Positions 24,801 to 38,341 are shown, counted from the first letter of the stretch. The stretch is DNA of 64,000 nucleotides from Datnioides undecimradiatus (GCA_008933995.1 WARS01000016.1:15221386-15285385), one strand, 5' to 3'. Notes: generated by a model from the sequence alone, not told the origin. Made by a program: numbers and translations.

Positions 24801-27800
24801 GAGGACTGCCCTACTTTTGGTGATGACGTGCCCTTTACTCTAGCAGTGGTGTGTGTCTGCATTACTTGATGTCAACATGGCCATTGGACCCCTAGTGGCT
24901 TTGTGCAGTATTACATTCATAGTTGAAAATGGAAAAATTACTTGTCACTGTTAGTTAAATTCTTTTCTATATTTCTACATTTTGAACACAATTAATTAAC
25001 AATGTATTTTTTGTAAAAGTTTGCAAAGCAACTGCTTAATTTGTCATCATGTTAAAGTAGCTGTGGTTTCATGACAAGTTCAAACAGGCTTTTAAGGGAA
25101 ATGCTGATGTTTATTCAGGAGAGAGAGTGGTTTGTGTGTCTCCTTGCAAACACAGCAAGAACACAAGGCTTTTTTGTTGGTCACAGTGGCTTTGAAGGTC
25201 TAATGAGAAGCATTTCTCAATTAAAATAAAACCTTTTTTCTCAACTGAGATCAGTCGCCAATTATACTCCTTTAGAAAGCAGAACAATAAGTAGAATTAT
25301 CAGTATTCATAAAAGGCTGAATATGATGACATTTTTGTGTTTGTGTGCGTGCGTGTGTGCGTGTGTTTGTGTAGTCTGAGGGGTCTCATCTTAAAGCTTC
25401 TGTTGACTCATGCCTGTTTAGTGACTCGCTTCCTGGAATGTTAACTCATTTTAGCCCTTCTATATCCCTTAAATAATTTTAGAAATACTCTTCATAGCAA
25501 CCAATAGATACTTTAGCTTTAGAAAAATTCAACCCAACCTAGATGATGCTACACACACACAAGAAAAAGGTTAATTGGGAAAGGTGTAAAATTAATGCTA
25601 TTAGTTGTTCAAACAGCTGCAACAAAAGAATGTGCAAGTATGGACCTCTGGCTTCTGTCAGTACCCAATAAAGCAAAGCTAAGCTACCCAAGTGCACATA
25701 AACCAGCACAGACTCTACCTACTTAAAGCAAAAATCACAACTTTTACTGATGCTTTCATTATCAAAATGGAATTCCTGTTTTTATTTATTCCTCATCGTT
25801 GGTCCATGTAGTATTCTGTTTTATTGCATGTGACAGATCCCATCATACTTTAACCACAAGAAGGGCATCATTGGCAAACTTTAGCAATTTGTCAGATTGA
25901 AGCACATAGTGTGATATTTTAAAAATATTAATGATGAGCAGTGTAGCTGTTTTAGCATCACCACTAACATTACAGTATCCATAGCACTTTCTCTAGGTGC
26001 TTGAAGGGTACCATCAGCCTAAATAACTCCTTTTCTGTCTCCCTAAGCAACACTATCCTATCTGTGGAAGCCCATATTTAGGTGTGATCAGCACTTCACT
26101 GTGTGCTTTTTGGGCTGTACAACTAAAAACAGCCCCCTGGTCAAGCACAGAAACATGAAAAGTTCTATGAGTGGAAAAACATGCATATTGTCTGCAAGTT
26201 GTAGCTTGATGCTAAATGACTGAAAATAGAGCCCTTACATAGCCAGGGTAAATGAAAGGCCACTGATTGCACCATGGTCAAGAATAGATGAGGTTTAATG
26301 ATGGTCCTTTCTCATTAATGCTGGTCCTTTGTGCTTTAGTGAATTCTGATTGCTTATGTATGCATCCAAACTGCTTCCAATCACCATCAGTCTTTCTGGC
26401 ATAACATGCTCTGACCTATGGTTCATAGTTTGAAGGAAGGCCCAGTCTCAAGACGAAATATATATATTTATTAACTAAACTAAAAATAGTCAAGACTGAA
26501 AGTTGTGGGGGCGTTTTCTACATGGATTTTATGGCTACATTAGTTAGTCATATTTCATTACTCTTGCTATGTGACTGTAGTGATAAATCATGTTTATTAT
26601 ATATATTGCTAATACAATACATTACATGTATTATATATGATGAGTAATACTAATTTGAAGCATGTGTTATGGTGCTTGTGTGCAGACATACATTCAAAAC
26701 CAAGATTCACGAGATTCAAGTGAAGCAAGGAAAGGTACTTTTTTTATATTTCTTAAAAAAAATAAGAAGCAACAGCGCAGACTCTGAGTACTTACAGTGT
26801 AGACATCCTAGAAAAATGTGTAAGTGGACAATCATAGTCTTTTTAGATTTATTATCCTATATAACTAGCTTTACATTGATAGGGATTATACGGATTTGGT
26901 GTGGATTGTTTGCACATGATGACTGCAGTTGTTTTCATATACTATATTTGTATACTGTGGCAACATTGCCTTGGCTAGAAGAAATGTCCAGAACCTGTCA
27001 AATCTGTAGAGTGAAATGTATGCTGTTGAGGTGTTCATCTTACTCTGCTGAAAACTTGCACTTTGTTAAATCATTAGAAGCTCCATCCTTTGAGAGCTGT
27101 ATAACCATGAATGCCATTCCTTATCCCCTCTGCTATGCATCTAAATGTTCTCTGTTGAGAGAGACACTGGAATAGGTAGAGCTCCACATCTGCCAGCTCG
27201 CAGTGCAGAACTAGTCTGCTGAGACTTTGCATCCAGTCACGATGGAGTAAGTTGATCCATGGAGAGAAATAAATGCCCCGAATCTTATGAAAAGTTCAGA
27301 ATCCTTTCACATATTCACTCAATCTTTCCAGTCCCCCAGTGGGTGCTCAGTGTGGTAACCCACTGAGAACTCATTATGTAAAATCAATTCCTTTCAACAC
27401 GTATCCCATGCCAAGCAACCCCCAGTGCTGCAGCTTCCGGCAAATGTGGGCATCAGCTACCATACGAACAGATCCATCGTTTTGTGTGATGCGCACACAC
27501 ATTCATATGCTGACACATACTGCACACCATCTGCAAAACTGTTTCTGCATCACTGGATGTAACACAGTGGAAGTGGATTTGTGTATGATTACATATATAC
27601 GAAAAGCAAAACAAACTATGTTTAAAATTCTATGTTGAGCAATATCAGAGGTTTGAGTTATGCTGCAGTTTTTTTTTGTTTTTTTCTCTGGCTGGAGGCA
27701 ACATGAGAGCAGTCGAATGAAAAACTTTACATAATGTTTTTCCAAACATGCCCCACTAAGCCACTGGCCCTGCACAATGTGGTTATTCAAATTCTAATGA

Positions 27801-28498
27801 GAGATTTGAAGGAGAGGGAATCTTTCCCAGATTTCTTTCTAAGCTAAGAGCTAGGCTATCTATCATCATATTCCCATTTATTACTTTCCATTAATTCCAA
27901 ACTCATCTCTGATTGGAGTCAGCTGTTGTTATTTCTATAGAGTCTGTGGTGTACAGTTGCAGCAGCTGCAGAAAATCTCCTTTATAAAACTGAATTAAGA
28001 TAAAAAATTCATCTGGCTCCCTAAATCCATTGATCACATAGTCACACATAAATTAAATCAATATATTTAAACAATAGCAGCAACTAAAAAGGCTCTTTTG
28101 GTTTGAATAGATTAACAAATTTACATGGTACCTCGTCAGTATATGATTTCCAAAAATCAGTGTTAATAGGTAACACTGTAAACTTAAAAGGTGCAAAACA
28201 CACGTCATTAACTGCCCCGTTTTTTTCAAGAAAAGCACGACTCAGTATGGTCAGTTTCTTTCCTTTTGGCTTTCTTTTAGGGGATAGCATTTTTGGATGT
28301 TGTCCTCAAAAAGAAAATATATCTTGCCACTTTTCTGAAATTAGCTTTTTAATTTTGTGAAACGTTTTCCTCATTTGTGTCAGTTTACCAGCCCTAACCC
28401 CTAATCATACCCCAGCTCTTATAAGGGGTTATGATAACGTGCTCTCCTTTGACTTTGGTGACCTTGTTGAAATGTTTTTCCTTTCTTCCCTCTCCCAG
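18818..28498 (+). other. cacng5: cacng5 leader intron (probable, 9.7 kb)
   Basis: This is non-coding sequence between the probable leader exon and the acceptor CCCTCTCCCAG at 28498. CpG-containing sequence persists to about 19700, as expected downstream of a promoter. Beyond that I see only AT-rich DNA, a GT/GC-rich simple tract near 25338-25374 and a tandem ACAAA run at 23209-23226. The 168-codon frame at 26669-27175 matches no family I know and reads as chance. Confidence 0.55.
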
Positions 28499-28543
28499 CT
28501 CTCCTTTCTTCTGGCGGCGCCCCCCTGCTGTTGAGGCTGTGGT

Positions 28544-28739
28544 ATGAGCCTATGTGGCAGGAAGGCGCTGACGTTGCTGAGCAGCGTGTTCGCTGTTTGC
28601 GCCCTTGGCCTGTTGGGGATTGCTGTAAGCACAGACTACTGGCTCTACCTGGAGGAGGGTGTCATCCTTCCCCTCAACCAGAGCACCGAGATACGCATGT
28701 CCCTCCACTCTGGCCTCTGGAGAGTGTGCTTCTTGGCTG
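28544..28739 (+). CDS. cacng5: cacng5 coding exon 1
   Basis: The exon probably begins at 28499 after a pyrimidine-rich acceptor, with 45 nt of 5' UTR (GGCGGCGCCCCCC). The start is ATG 28544, giving MSLCGRKALTLLSSVF, the conserved gamma-5 N-terminus. It encodes TM1 and the first half of outer loop 1, including NQS and GLWRVC. It ends in phase 1 (TTG GCT G) at donor GTGAGT. Confidence 0.96.
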
Positions 28740-31700
28740 GTGAGTTAGGATGAAGTCTGAGATAAGTGTTTTTATCAAAGGAAAAAATAAAAAACAATGA
28801 ATATATATCATTTAAGTCAGGACTCAGGCAAATTGAAATTATAGTCCAAGTCAAGTGGCAAGGCAAAAACTGAAACAATATTTTAGAAGTATTACATATT
28901 TGTTTAGTTATCCATGAAGAAAGCTCCACAATTAGTTTGAACATTTAGTTACAAAGATTCAAATGAAAGGCTGAAAAACAAAGTGACAGTCAAGATTCAC
29001 CAAAATTCAAAGGAACTTTTGGCACAAACAAACAAGCAGACAAGCTTGACATCATTTCTGCAAAGGAAGCCAGCAATTCTGCAAGAAAACTTTTCATGCA
29101 AAATCTTAAGGCTTCAAAGGATTTTATGTGTTCTAAATGAATTTATATTGCAATTGGTGAACTTTTTTTTTTTTATTCAAATGCATCACTCTGATCTTTA
29201 AAAAATGATATAGAGCAACATTAGAGAGTATATAGAGCCTAAATTAAAAGAATAAAAACGCATTTACTATGACAGATACAAATATACCATACACATTAAC
29301 TAGCCGTTAATGACACACTCCACTCACTTAGCATTGTTTGATTGTGCTCTGCTTCCTGTACAGGTGAATCTAGGCCTCAATGTGTAGTTTTCATTGTAAT
29401 GTGTTTTGCACATGCACAGACATCTGTGTTTCTTTGCTCTCTGTTTCCTCCTCTTTAAACACAAAGCTGTAGAGAGAATGGCTGACTAAATCTTTGCTTA
29501 TTGTTTGTATATTTTAGCATGAGTAATTTAACTTTACCATAACCTCTGTACAGCAGTATGACCTGTACCTAAGTATTTTTATTCCAGCTGAAAGATTGGT
29601 TTTGCTTGATGCCTTTCCTTGTGATGTACCCAATGGCTGATTTCAATTTTGTGGCAGCAGAGGCACCTTGGATTGATGCAGAAAACCCCCAACAATGAGT
29701 TCTTTGACTGCTTTTTCTTTCCCCTTCTTTTTGACCTGCATCTCTTTTCCACCATAACGCTCAACATGAAACCAAACATGTTACATACAGCATCCATTGC
29801 ATGCTTAAACACCTTTTTGCCTTTAAAAACATTCATCCTCCCCAGCTCCAACATCACAAAGACATGCATGGAGGTCTTGATTGGAAAAGAAACACTAACT
29901 GTTAGATTTTATTCTTTTCTTAGAGACACAACTCTCCAGACAAGTGTTGCCCCAGAGTAAATCAGGTATCAACTTTTGCTCTTACCTTTTGCTCCCTCCA
30001 GTAATGGCAACAGTTAACTCTGCATCAGTCTGCTGCGTTATTTGTATTGGATATGTACTGTAGATGTTCAAGCAAAAGTCTATGTCTACTGTCATTTATT
30101 GCACTAGATGATGTTTCTGTTTGTGCATCAGACCAAAAAAATTCAAGGACTCAGCTTTGCAAATAAACGTTCGTTAACGTTCATTAATTTATCCAGTCAT
30201 TTTAATCAATTTACTCTTGAATTGTACCATTAACCCCAGGCCATAAATGGCCTGCCCTGTTGTGTTTCAGGGTTAATCTTTCAGGCACAACAAATATGTA
30301 GGCAATCCAGTTGTGATTAGGTAACTGATGTTTTCCCGCCACATAGCAGGACATTGCTACAGTATAAATGGACTAATGGTCAAGTGTGTGTTTTAGGGGC
30401 GATTGAGTGGCCTTATTGCCCAGTTAACTGTTCTGGTTTGACCCAGAAACAATTACTGTGCCATGTCACAGTATGTTGTTACACAAATGTGAATGAGGTT
30501 GCGTGGTGTTTTAGAAGGTATTGATATTGGTTTGAGTTCATTGGGTGTTTGGCTGTTAGCATTTGGTTTCAGCATGAGTTCATGTAGAGGATCTCTATAC
30601 CCATTCAGCTAGTACTTACAGTTTGTTATTGCGAGTGCTTTAAATCATGTTTCCATGATTTCCATGAAATACAAAGGGCTGCCTTTGTATTTAAGACTAG
30701 AAGGCTTGTAGCAAGTTTAGTTGTAGAATTAATTGTGACATTGAGTAAATAATTCAGGGTATTTTATTTATTTTTAATTCACTGTTCTTGGAATTGAATG
30801 TATTTTTTGTTTGTAATTTTTAAAAGCATAATTTCCTCTTCCTGCAATTACAATACAAGTCTAGCTTTGCAGTAGCTGCTGGACAACATAATTAAAATCT
30901 AATTTCCATAATCTTTTATTTATTGTTGTCTATTCCACAATAAATGTTTTTCACTGTGAGCTTGGAATAGCAGTGTTACAAAAATACAATAATAATGATG
31001 TTGTAACACAAAGCTCTACAACGTAACTGTTAATGAGGAAACTTTTCACACCTTTAGGTACTTTTTGTTTTGAAAACCCAGGGGGCCACAGAGACCTTCC
31101 TTTGCCTGTAAGGATGTTTTCCGTTTAGTGGCATTAAATTCTGACTTTATGCCAGAAGCAAAAGCTACTGAAAAGCAAGCGTAGAGGAGAGATAATTGAC
31201 AGGTTTGCGATTGCTTGCATACCCTTTACATCTCGATTACACCATCCCTGATGGTTCTTGCCCTCATGTTTTATTTTTACTCTTAAGCATCTCTTGATTT
31301 AAATTTCAGGGTTTCTCACAGGAGGTTGTTAAGCTGAGGTGGAATCCTACCCGCACTGACTCATCTCATCTAGGGACTGATTTTGAGTGACTAAATGACA
31401 GCTAAAAAAACACAATAGCCCCACTCATTAAATACATAGTATTTCTTACGTGAAACAGGCGCAGGTCAATGTTTTATTCATGATCATTGCAGACAAGGCC
31501 TTTTGGGTGAGGTGAAGAGCCACCACTATAAAACACTTGAAACCCTGAATGCTTGCTGTAAGAAGTGCTTTCATTAAAGCAAGCATGAGATCCATATATA
31601 ATAAGTCCATATATAATATTTAATAAAAATCAGAAAACAACTGCTTCATAAAACAAAGCTGAACCATATATTTCTTTGATATATGGTAGAGTGACCGCTC

Positions 31701-34700
31701 ACAAACAATATTTAACAACAGAAACTTTCAGAACTGGACAAATTGGCAGCCATTATATATTATTTATGTAACTATTCAAAAAACTTAGAAATGTCTGTAA
31801 TTATATTTCAGGACCAGCCTTAACCAAACCCTTTTTCTAGTCTGCATTATCAACACATAATATGCATTATGAAAGCTAATTACATATGCTGCACCACAAA
31901 ATATCACCTAATCCAACACCTCATGGTGTGTGTGGTTATGAAGTGTTGATAAAGACATCAGTTGCAAGAGTGTATATTTGTGTGTTAGCGTGTTTTGGTG
32001 CCAGACTTTGTACTGCATGTGTCAAAGTGATAAAGGGGAAGGTGCTAAAATCTAATGCTGGGTGTTCCTCGTACAAATACTGACAGCAGAGATTGTGATC
32101 GTGTTTTGTATGAAACAAGATGTTGATACCATGTTGGTTTGTAACTTGCTGTGACGCTGTTTTTAAGTGCCATTCAACAGCTTCACAGATGAAAGAAGTT
32201 GAAATTATATCACAGCTGTTGCACAACATTTGCTCATGCCAGCACATGAACATAAGTTACTGAAAACTTCTGTAATGTGCAGTTTTATCAGTTTAATCTT
32301 TACACAATGGCTATAAGATGTCTATTTTGATATCATAAGGTGTCCATTACTCTGTGTTTGTCTTCACCAAATAGACTATTTAACTGTTTAATGAACCCTG
32401 TTTCCACTCAATATGAAAATATAAAATGAATATATTTCCTTTTGTGTCTTTTGTTATAGGGGAGGAGAAAGGCAGATGTTTTACTATAGAGTATGTGATG
32501 CCCACCAATGTCCAGATGACATCTGAGTCCACTGTTAGCGTCCTGAGTAAGTAAATTTCACACTCTATCATCATACAATAGTTAAAATATTGGAGAAATA
32601 TACTATACCTCCTCCAAACCATCTCAGGCTGCAAGTGCTATTTAGATAACATGTCATTCATGCATTACACTAGTGGGTAATTGACTGAATACAATGGGTT
32701 AATTAGGATGTAATAGTACAGTGCAGAATGAAACAAGTGATCCTAAAATTTGCAGAAGAAAGACAGGGAACTAAGTTCTGTGTAAAAGTGGTGTGACATA
32801 TGCATACACCTTATGACCATAAGGCTTTGTAAGCTATATGTTGCGGCACTAGCAATCTTGCCACTTTCACTTGGGGCAGATGGTAAAGTGCCGTGGACCT
32901 TGGGTGCTTTACGCCCTCCCGATGAACCTCCTCTCTGGCAGGTGAAAGAAGTGTCTGATAACAGCATCTTTCACTGACGGAGCACATGTCTATCTGCAGG
33001 CCTTTCTGGGCCAGTGCTACTCTGCTGTAAGCGTTGATAGGGACTGCAGTGTGTATTAAGCCCCTCTTGAATCTCTTATCCCAAGTCTAGTGTCATCACA
33101 TACATGAAATGTCTGAACTGGGTACACTGGGTGTCATGTTACTTGAATTCACATCTCTGCGCTAATGCTGTCATCTGTATAGTTTGCCCTATTTCTGGCG
33201 CAATCCCAGTGGCCAGTCCACTCAAGATAAGAGCTGTGAGTGTATGAAAAATTTAAGGGTACTATTTTCACTTTGCAGAGACCCCCTACAGGGTGAACAC
33301 ACATCGATACACATAAATACTGGTAGTGAGCAGAAGTCAGGACTACAGACAGTGATCCATCCCTCATGTCTTCAAGCTGCAGTCTAAAAATATTTTTCAG
33401 TGTCACAGACATACAGTATGACATAGTAAGACAAGAAGGTAAACTAATAGCTGGCTGCTTATCTATTGGTGCATATGCATGCCTGACAACCCTCTCTTGT
33501 GGTTGTCATAACAAACTAACTGGGGTAGAGCAGTTCAGGGAAATTGGATATACAAATTTAATGTATCCATTATCCAAGATGCTTTATCTGTGAGCCCACA
33601 AAAGCTTAAACAACTTATAAGATGCAACAATAATAACTAATAAGTAAGGGGGGGCTTATTTTTAAGTACCGTATTAGAGAGAAAGAAGTGGGCTACAGGA
33701 GAATTGATGCGAAGATGTGGAGGCGAAGAGGTGATAGAAACTTGAAGAAGTGTATGTTAGAAAGAAATCACTCCCTGAGGTGAAGTCAACATTCACAATC
33801 AGAGACAAATGGCTCCTTACTAAAATTGAGTTGAAAGTGAAAATAATACTACTGAAAAGTGTTTGATGCCATAAATTAAAGTTTGCATCCAAGCACACTG
33901 ATAAAATTAAGGTAACCTACTGTATGCATCAGCTGTAACTCTGCAGACTTGGCATGATGCAAAAGTAGTAACTCAGATGCTCTCAGCACAAAAGGTTTAT
34001 ACAGGACCTGTCCAATCACATTAGGTCACATGGCTTTGATGCATTCAAATGTGATGACAATGTTCCTCTTTCGTATAAAGCAGCTTTGTTATTAGAAATT
34101 ACACTGTGAAGCAACATTTATGATCTTTTTAATGATCTTTTTCTCAGAACTAAGGCTTTTCCCATATTTACTTCTTTGTTTCAGACTCAACATACATGCA
34201 GAAATAATCACTTTCCCTTATATTTCAAAATCTCTGACAAAACAACATACATGGTGCTAGCTATCTACTGTAGTATAGGCACGTTTATAGCTCCAACTAT
34301 CCAACTAATTGAATTGCCAGTTTCATTTAGGTTATGGCCTTAGACATCTGGTCCACTTAGCTGGAGAGGTAACATTTTGTGTAATGGAGAACACAGTGGG
34401 GCTCTGGAAAGAATTATCACATACTCACTTTACCTCTGGGAGGTACTCTACCATTTTCTCACAGTAGGGCGATCCAGTTCCATCTTAATGTAAACACGGA
34501 ACAATGTCCTAAACCCATGAGACACTGACTTAATGAGTAAGGTCAGCTTCAGTGGAAATCCCCAGCAGATATAATAGAAAGTCACTGAAGAAAAGGCACA
34601 AAACAAACAAACATAATGTCCATAATGTTTGCATTAGAAAACCAGCAGTAACAACAGCACAGCTCAAACCAAATTAAGGGAATGTCCAGCTTTCTAATTC

Positions 34701-36498
34701 AATCTCTGATCAGTTTGTCTCGTCTTCTCCCAGAGATGATCCGCTCCTCCACACCCTTCCCTCTCGTCAGCCTCTTCTTCATGTTCATCGGTTTTGTACT
34801 TAGCAACATCGGCCACATCCGACCCCATCGCACCATACTGGCCTTCGTTTCTGGCATCTTCTTCATCCTCTCTGGTACTTAGTTTGGCCTTTAACAAAAA
34901 ATTACAAATGTGATAAGTACTTTTTGAGCAGGGATCCTGAAGGTAAAAATGACTCTTTACATACAATGTTGTGATGTTACAGAGTTCAGGTCTAACCGTT
35001 ATCAGTCTTTCTTCTTAATCTATCAGATAAAGAGTGCACAGTTAACATACTTCCATTAGGAATCTGTCATCACTAGATGCATAGTTTGTAACTATTTATG
35101 AGGAAATTGATGCTGATTAGTCACTATTAATATATTTTGTGAATATACATTTACACAATATACAGGTTTTGTTAATATAGTTTTATCTGTCTCGTTTAGT
35201 TTTTGCCTCTCTCATTTCTCTCTCCCTCTCTCTGCTTCTTGCAGGTCTCTCTCTGGTCGTTGGTCTGGTGTTGTACATCTCCAATATTAATGATGAAATG
35301 TTAAACAGAACCAAAACTAATGAGGCCTACTTCAGCTACAAGTATGGCTGGTCGTTTGCCTTTGCTGCCATCTCCTTCCTGCTAACTGAGGTAACTCTAC
35401 CACAACAAAACAGGGAAAATAACAATGATGTGTCAAAGCCAGTCCTCTAAAACTAAAATACTTAACCTTTCATCCAAAATTCACCCAGTTTTGTGTGCAA
35501 GATATAACCTGTCATTGTTCACTTGAATGACAATTATCTTAATTAAATAATTAAATATTAGTTGTTATGTATTGTGTTTTAAGAAAGGGTCTATATAGGT
35601 AGATAATTGATTGTCTATAATACATATTTTTAATACTGTTGCTTTGTTGCTTTGCTGTTAGTCATTCACAGTGAAAGGATGTCACACTGACATGAAATAC
35701 TTTTCAATGTCTTTTCAATGTGTGAATTTATATTGGCAATGATCTCATTGCCAAAGAAAAGTAAGAAGAGGTGAAGAAAAACAAAAATCGACACAGATGC
35801 ACATTCAACTTAGTCGTGATTCAAGAGTGAACTGCAGGGGTTTGATTTTTTGCTAATGGAAAATTATGAATAATCAGACATAATAAGAGCATATTTGTCT
35901 TTGACAGATGTGACACTAATCTGCAATTATTTGTTTTGTGCAATTTATGAAATTATACATTTTAATGGTAGAAAAATCTGTTTTGTATTCAGTGACATGA
36001 ATATAAAACATTTTATATTTATTATTTATATAATTTTACTAATTTCCATTCCACTTGACATATTTTTCCCACTTATATCACAGTTTTAATTACCAGTGTC
36101 CCCAAATGCTGCAGAACCTAGTAGATAATTAAAAGCAGGTCTACACAATGAAGTATACAGGGAACAGAAGTATGAATCTTCAGCATCCTTTAATAGTAAA
36201 CTCTGTGTCTCTGTGTCGCCACTTCCCTTCCCAGACAGCAGGTGTCATGTCGGTGTACCTGTTCATGAAACGCTACACAGCAGAGGAAATGTACCGGCCC
36301 CATCAGGGCTTCTACCGGCCTCGCCTCAGCAACTGCTCAGATTACTCTGGCCAGTTCCTCCATCCAGACGCCTGGGCCGGCCGTGGTCGCAGTCCATCCT
36401 CCATCTCCTCTGAGGCCTCCCTCCAGATGAACTCATCCAACTACCCTGCTCTCCTCAAGTGTCCAGAGTATGAACAGATGTCCTCCTCACCTTGCTGA
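28544..36498 (+). CDS. cacng5: TARP gamma-5 (voltage-dependent calcium channel gamma-5 subunit)
   Basis: Type II transmembrane AMPA-receptor regulatory protein, an auxiliary subunit of postsynaptic glutamate receptors of the claudin/PMP22 fold. Five coding exons (28544-28739, 32460-32546, 34734-34874, 35245-35390, 36235-36498) join without frame error to 277 codons; human is about 275. Four membrane segments lie at about residues 8-28, 103-121, 127-152 and 177-200. The first outer loop has the family signature GLWRVC (57-62), with Cys62 and Cys72 as the likely disulfide, and a glycosylation site NQS at 45. A second possible site, NRT, is at 162. The cytosolic tail keeps YRPRLSNCSDYSGQFLHPDAW and ends SSPC, the atypical PDZ-type end of gamma-5/gamma-7. 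Near-identity to mammalian CACNG5 and position after prkca fix the assignment. The a or b copy is undecided. Confidence 0.97.
28740..32459 (+). other. cacng5: cacng5 intron 1 (3.7 kb)
   Basis: Phase 1 GT-AG intron. AT-rich, with no other exon recognised. It contains a short hairpin AGGCCATAAATGGCCT near 30238-30253 and a 15-bp tandem duplication (CCATATATAATA unit) at about 31591-31620. Reading frames up to about 105 codons look random. Confidence 0.85.
32460..32546 (+). CDS. cacng5: cacng5 coding exon 2
   Basis: An 87-nt phase 1/phase 1 exon between TTGTTATAG and GTAAGT. It reads GEEKGRCFTIEYVMP then TNVQMTSESTVSVL. It completes outer loop 1 and contains the second loop cysteine (residue 72). 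Confidence 0.95.
32547..34733 (+). other. cacng5: cacng5 intron 2 (2.2 kb)
   Basis: Phase 1 intron with donor GTAAGT and acceptor CTTCTCCCAG. No additional coding or RNA gene was recognised. A short G7 run lies near 33650. Confidence 0.85.
34734..34874 (+). CDS. cacng5: cacng5 coding exon 3
   Basis: A 141-nt exon, the same length as the homologous cacng4 exon 3. It reads KMIRSSTPFPLVSLFFMF and NIGHIRPHRTILAFVSG. It encodes TM2 and most of TM3. The donor is weak (G|GTACTT), and read-through would meet TAG at the third codon. Confidence 0.95.
34875..35244 (+). other. cacng5: cacng5 intron 3 (370 bp)
   Basis: Short phase 1 intron with a strong CT-rich acceptor tract (about 35205-35243) and a weak donor. 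An in-frame TAG lies seven bases into the intron. No other feature was seen. Confidence 0.9.
35245..35390 (+). CDS. cacng5: cacng5 coding exon 4
   Basis: A 146-nt exon, phase 1 at entry and phase 0 at exit. It reads LSLVVGLVLYISNINDEML through KYGWSFAFAAISFLLTE. It holds the end of TM3, the second outer loop and the first half of TM4. The exit junction after LLTE has no counterpart in cacng4. Confidence 0.95.
35391..36234 (+). other. cacng5: cacng5 intron 4 (844 bp)
   Basis: Phase 0 intron, very AT-rich, with donor GTAACT and acceptor CCCTTCCCAG. This intron interrupts TM4 and is lacking from cacng4. No other feature was seen. Confidence 0.9.
36235..36498 (+). CDS. cacng5: cacng5 last coding exon
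   Basis: The exon reads TAGVMSVYLFMKRYTAEEMY through QMSSSPC, then TGA 36496-36498. It encodes the end of TM4 and the whole cytosolic tail. The serine-rich RGRSPSSISSEAS segment is a likely phosphorylation region. The tail is short, as expected for a type II TARP, and lacks the TTPV ligand of type I members. Confidence 0.96.
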   Translation, partial: TAGVMSVYLFMKRYTAEEMYRPHQGFYRPRLSNCSDYSGQFLHPDAWAGRGRSPSSISSEASLQMNSSNYPALLKCPEYEQMSSSPC

Positions 36499-38341
36499 GG
36501 CAGAGCATGAATGGTTGTGTTTGCACCATAGGGGTCATTTTGATCTGACTGGATTTTGGCATAAAATTGTCAAATTATTTGATATTATCCAGCTTGAATC
36601 ACTCCCTTCTTGAAGTGTCCTGACTATGACCTAATTCTTTCTACCCTCCCTACTGCCATTTTTGTTTTTTTTAAATTTACACCTTTTGGTTTTGTGGGGA
36701 GCAAAACTTAAGTTAAAGGTTAGCCAGTTCACCTTATTCTTAGCTAACCTGTCTTGTTTCAGGGAGAGCTGTTCGATGTTGAGTGAGGAAAGAGTTTGAC
36801 CAGGTTATACTTTTATCTGCTTTTTCTTTAGTTTTTAGTGACAGGTGACTTGCGACCTGCTGAACTGACCATGGGTGAGGTCACCGGAAATGAGGAACTT
36901 GAATAGGTTGAACCTGCAGTGAAGGGTGGTAGACCACTTTTGTCAAGCCTTCCAGCTTCAACTGATTTTATTAGTCCCCTTCAGTAGTTTAAGTACTGAC
37001 ACCAAAGTGAAAGGTTTGTATTATAAGCTGCTAGTCCAGACATATGAGAAACATTCTCTATATTAATCATCATATATACTTAAACGTGTCATTGTATAGT
37101 CTTGTAATGTAAAGGAAAGAGACAAAACAAAAATAAATGCTTTATTTGATCTCATAATCCATTATAAAAAACACAGGACTGCTTTATGTCTTGAACGTTA
37201 GGGATGTAAATAAACCTTTTTATATTCTCAGAGAACCTGTATACAGTTTTCTTCTTAGTCAAGCATTTAAAGACAAAAAAAGTGTATTGAATCAAACTTC
37301 CAAAACAAAGTAAGCTGTACAGGGGCAACACTTCTTGAACGTTGTTGATGAGATTAGATGAAATTTAATTCAAATAAGAAGAGAAGGCCAAAGGGCAGAG
37401 GATGGAGTCTGTGTGGTCCGTCATAGTTTTGATGGAGAATGTGAATGAGTTTGGGGTTTGAAAGGCTTTTTTGATACAGAGCCATTGTGAATGTAAGATG
37501 AGGATACACTGCTAAATGAGATTTTTTTTGCATATGATAAAATGCCTCATATGGACATCTTTTAACCCAAATTATAGTTGCATATTTTTCTAATACACCC
37601 CTCATAATGGCATATTATTCTTTGATGTTTGACACACAAATATACTGCAGCCCTCAGTGTGCCAAGGAAGAAGTTGTATCCAGTGGCTTTAAGTGGCTTA
37701 AGGTTAAGTATTGAATATATACATTTCATGCAGCATTAAGTGTGTGATAACATATTACAAAGAAACATTTTGTCTTGTGCAATAATTTTGTTAGTTTAAG
37801 ATATTATTGAAATGATTATTATTGTCAGTATTTAATGTTGCATGGTGTGAACTCCACATATTTTTAATGGCATGCAACATTTCATTATTGGATCATGGTA
37901 TTCCATCTGCAGTACATGCAAACAAACTTACTACATACAGCTAATAAACAATCACGCTAAGCTAAGTTCACTCTCAAAGCACTGTTTTGGTATACAGACC
38001 AGTTATATTTTTGTTTATTTTAAACACTGTATATATAAAATCATCTGTGTGTATATATATATTCATTTTTGTATAGATGCAGGTGTAAAAAATATGGTTG
38101 TTTTGTTGTCGGGTAGATTCATCTGCAGTAGATGTGACAGCTGCTTTGCCTCCTGCATCACATTGAGAATGTGAGCTTTTGCATAATGGTATGCTTACAT
38201 AAAGTATTCAGATGGTATTCAGGTGTCACTGTCAGACATGAAATGTCAATATCTGTGTATTTTTACAATCAGAGTCATTTTCATGATGTTAAATGTGCAA
38301 TGGAATATGTATACTCAAAAATAAAGTTTAATGGGATTTGA
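36499..38341 (+). other. cacng5: cacng5 3' UTR (probable extent)
   Basis: Non-coding sequence after the stop with AATAAA hexamers at 37132-37137, 37208-37213 and 38319-38324. The last is followed closely by GTTTAATGGGATTTG and is the likeliest end. TGTAAATA at 37205-37212 is a Pumilio-type site that overlaps the second hexamer. The extent is inferred from hexamers only. Confidence 0.55.
38319..38324 (+). terminator. cacng5: Likely poly(A) signal of cacng5
   Basis: A canonical AATAAA in CAAAAATAAAGTTTAATG about 1.8 kb after the stop. Two earlier hexamers could give shorter forms. Confidence 0.45.

Noticed and set aside
26669-27175. 168-codon + frame in the cacng5 leader intron
   Set aside because: Cys- and hydrophobic-rich but matches no family I know. 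Codon use looks random, with no splice or promoter context.
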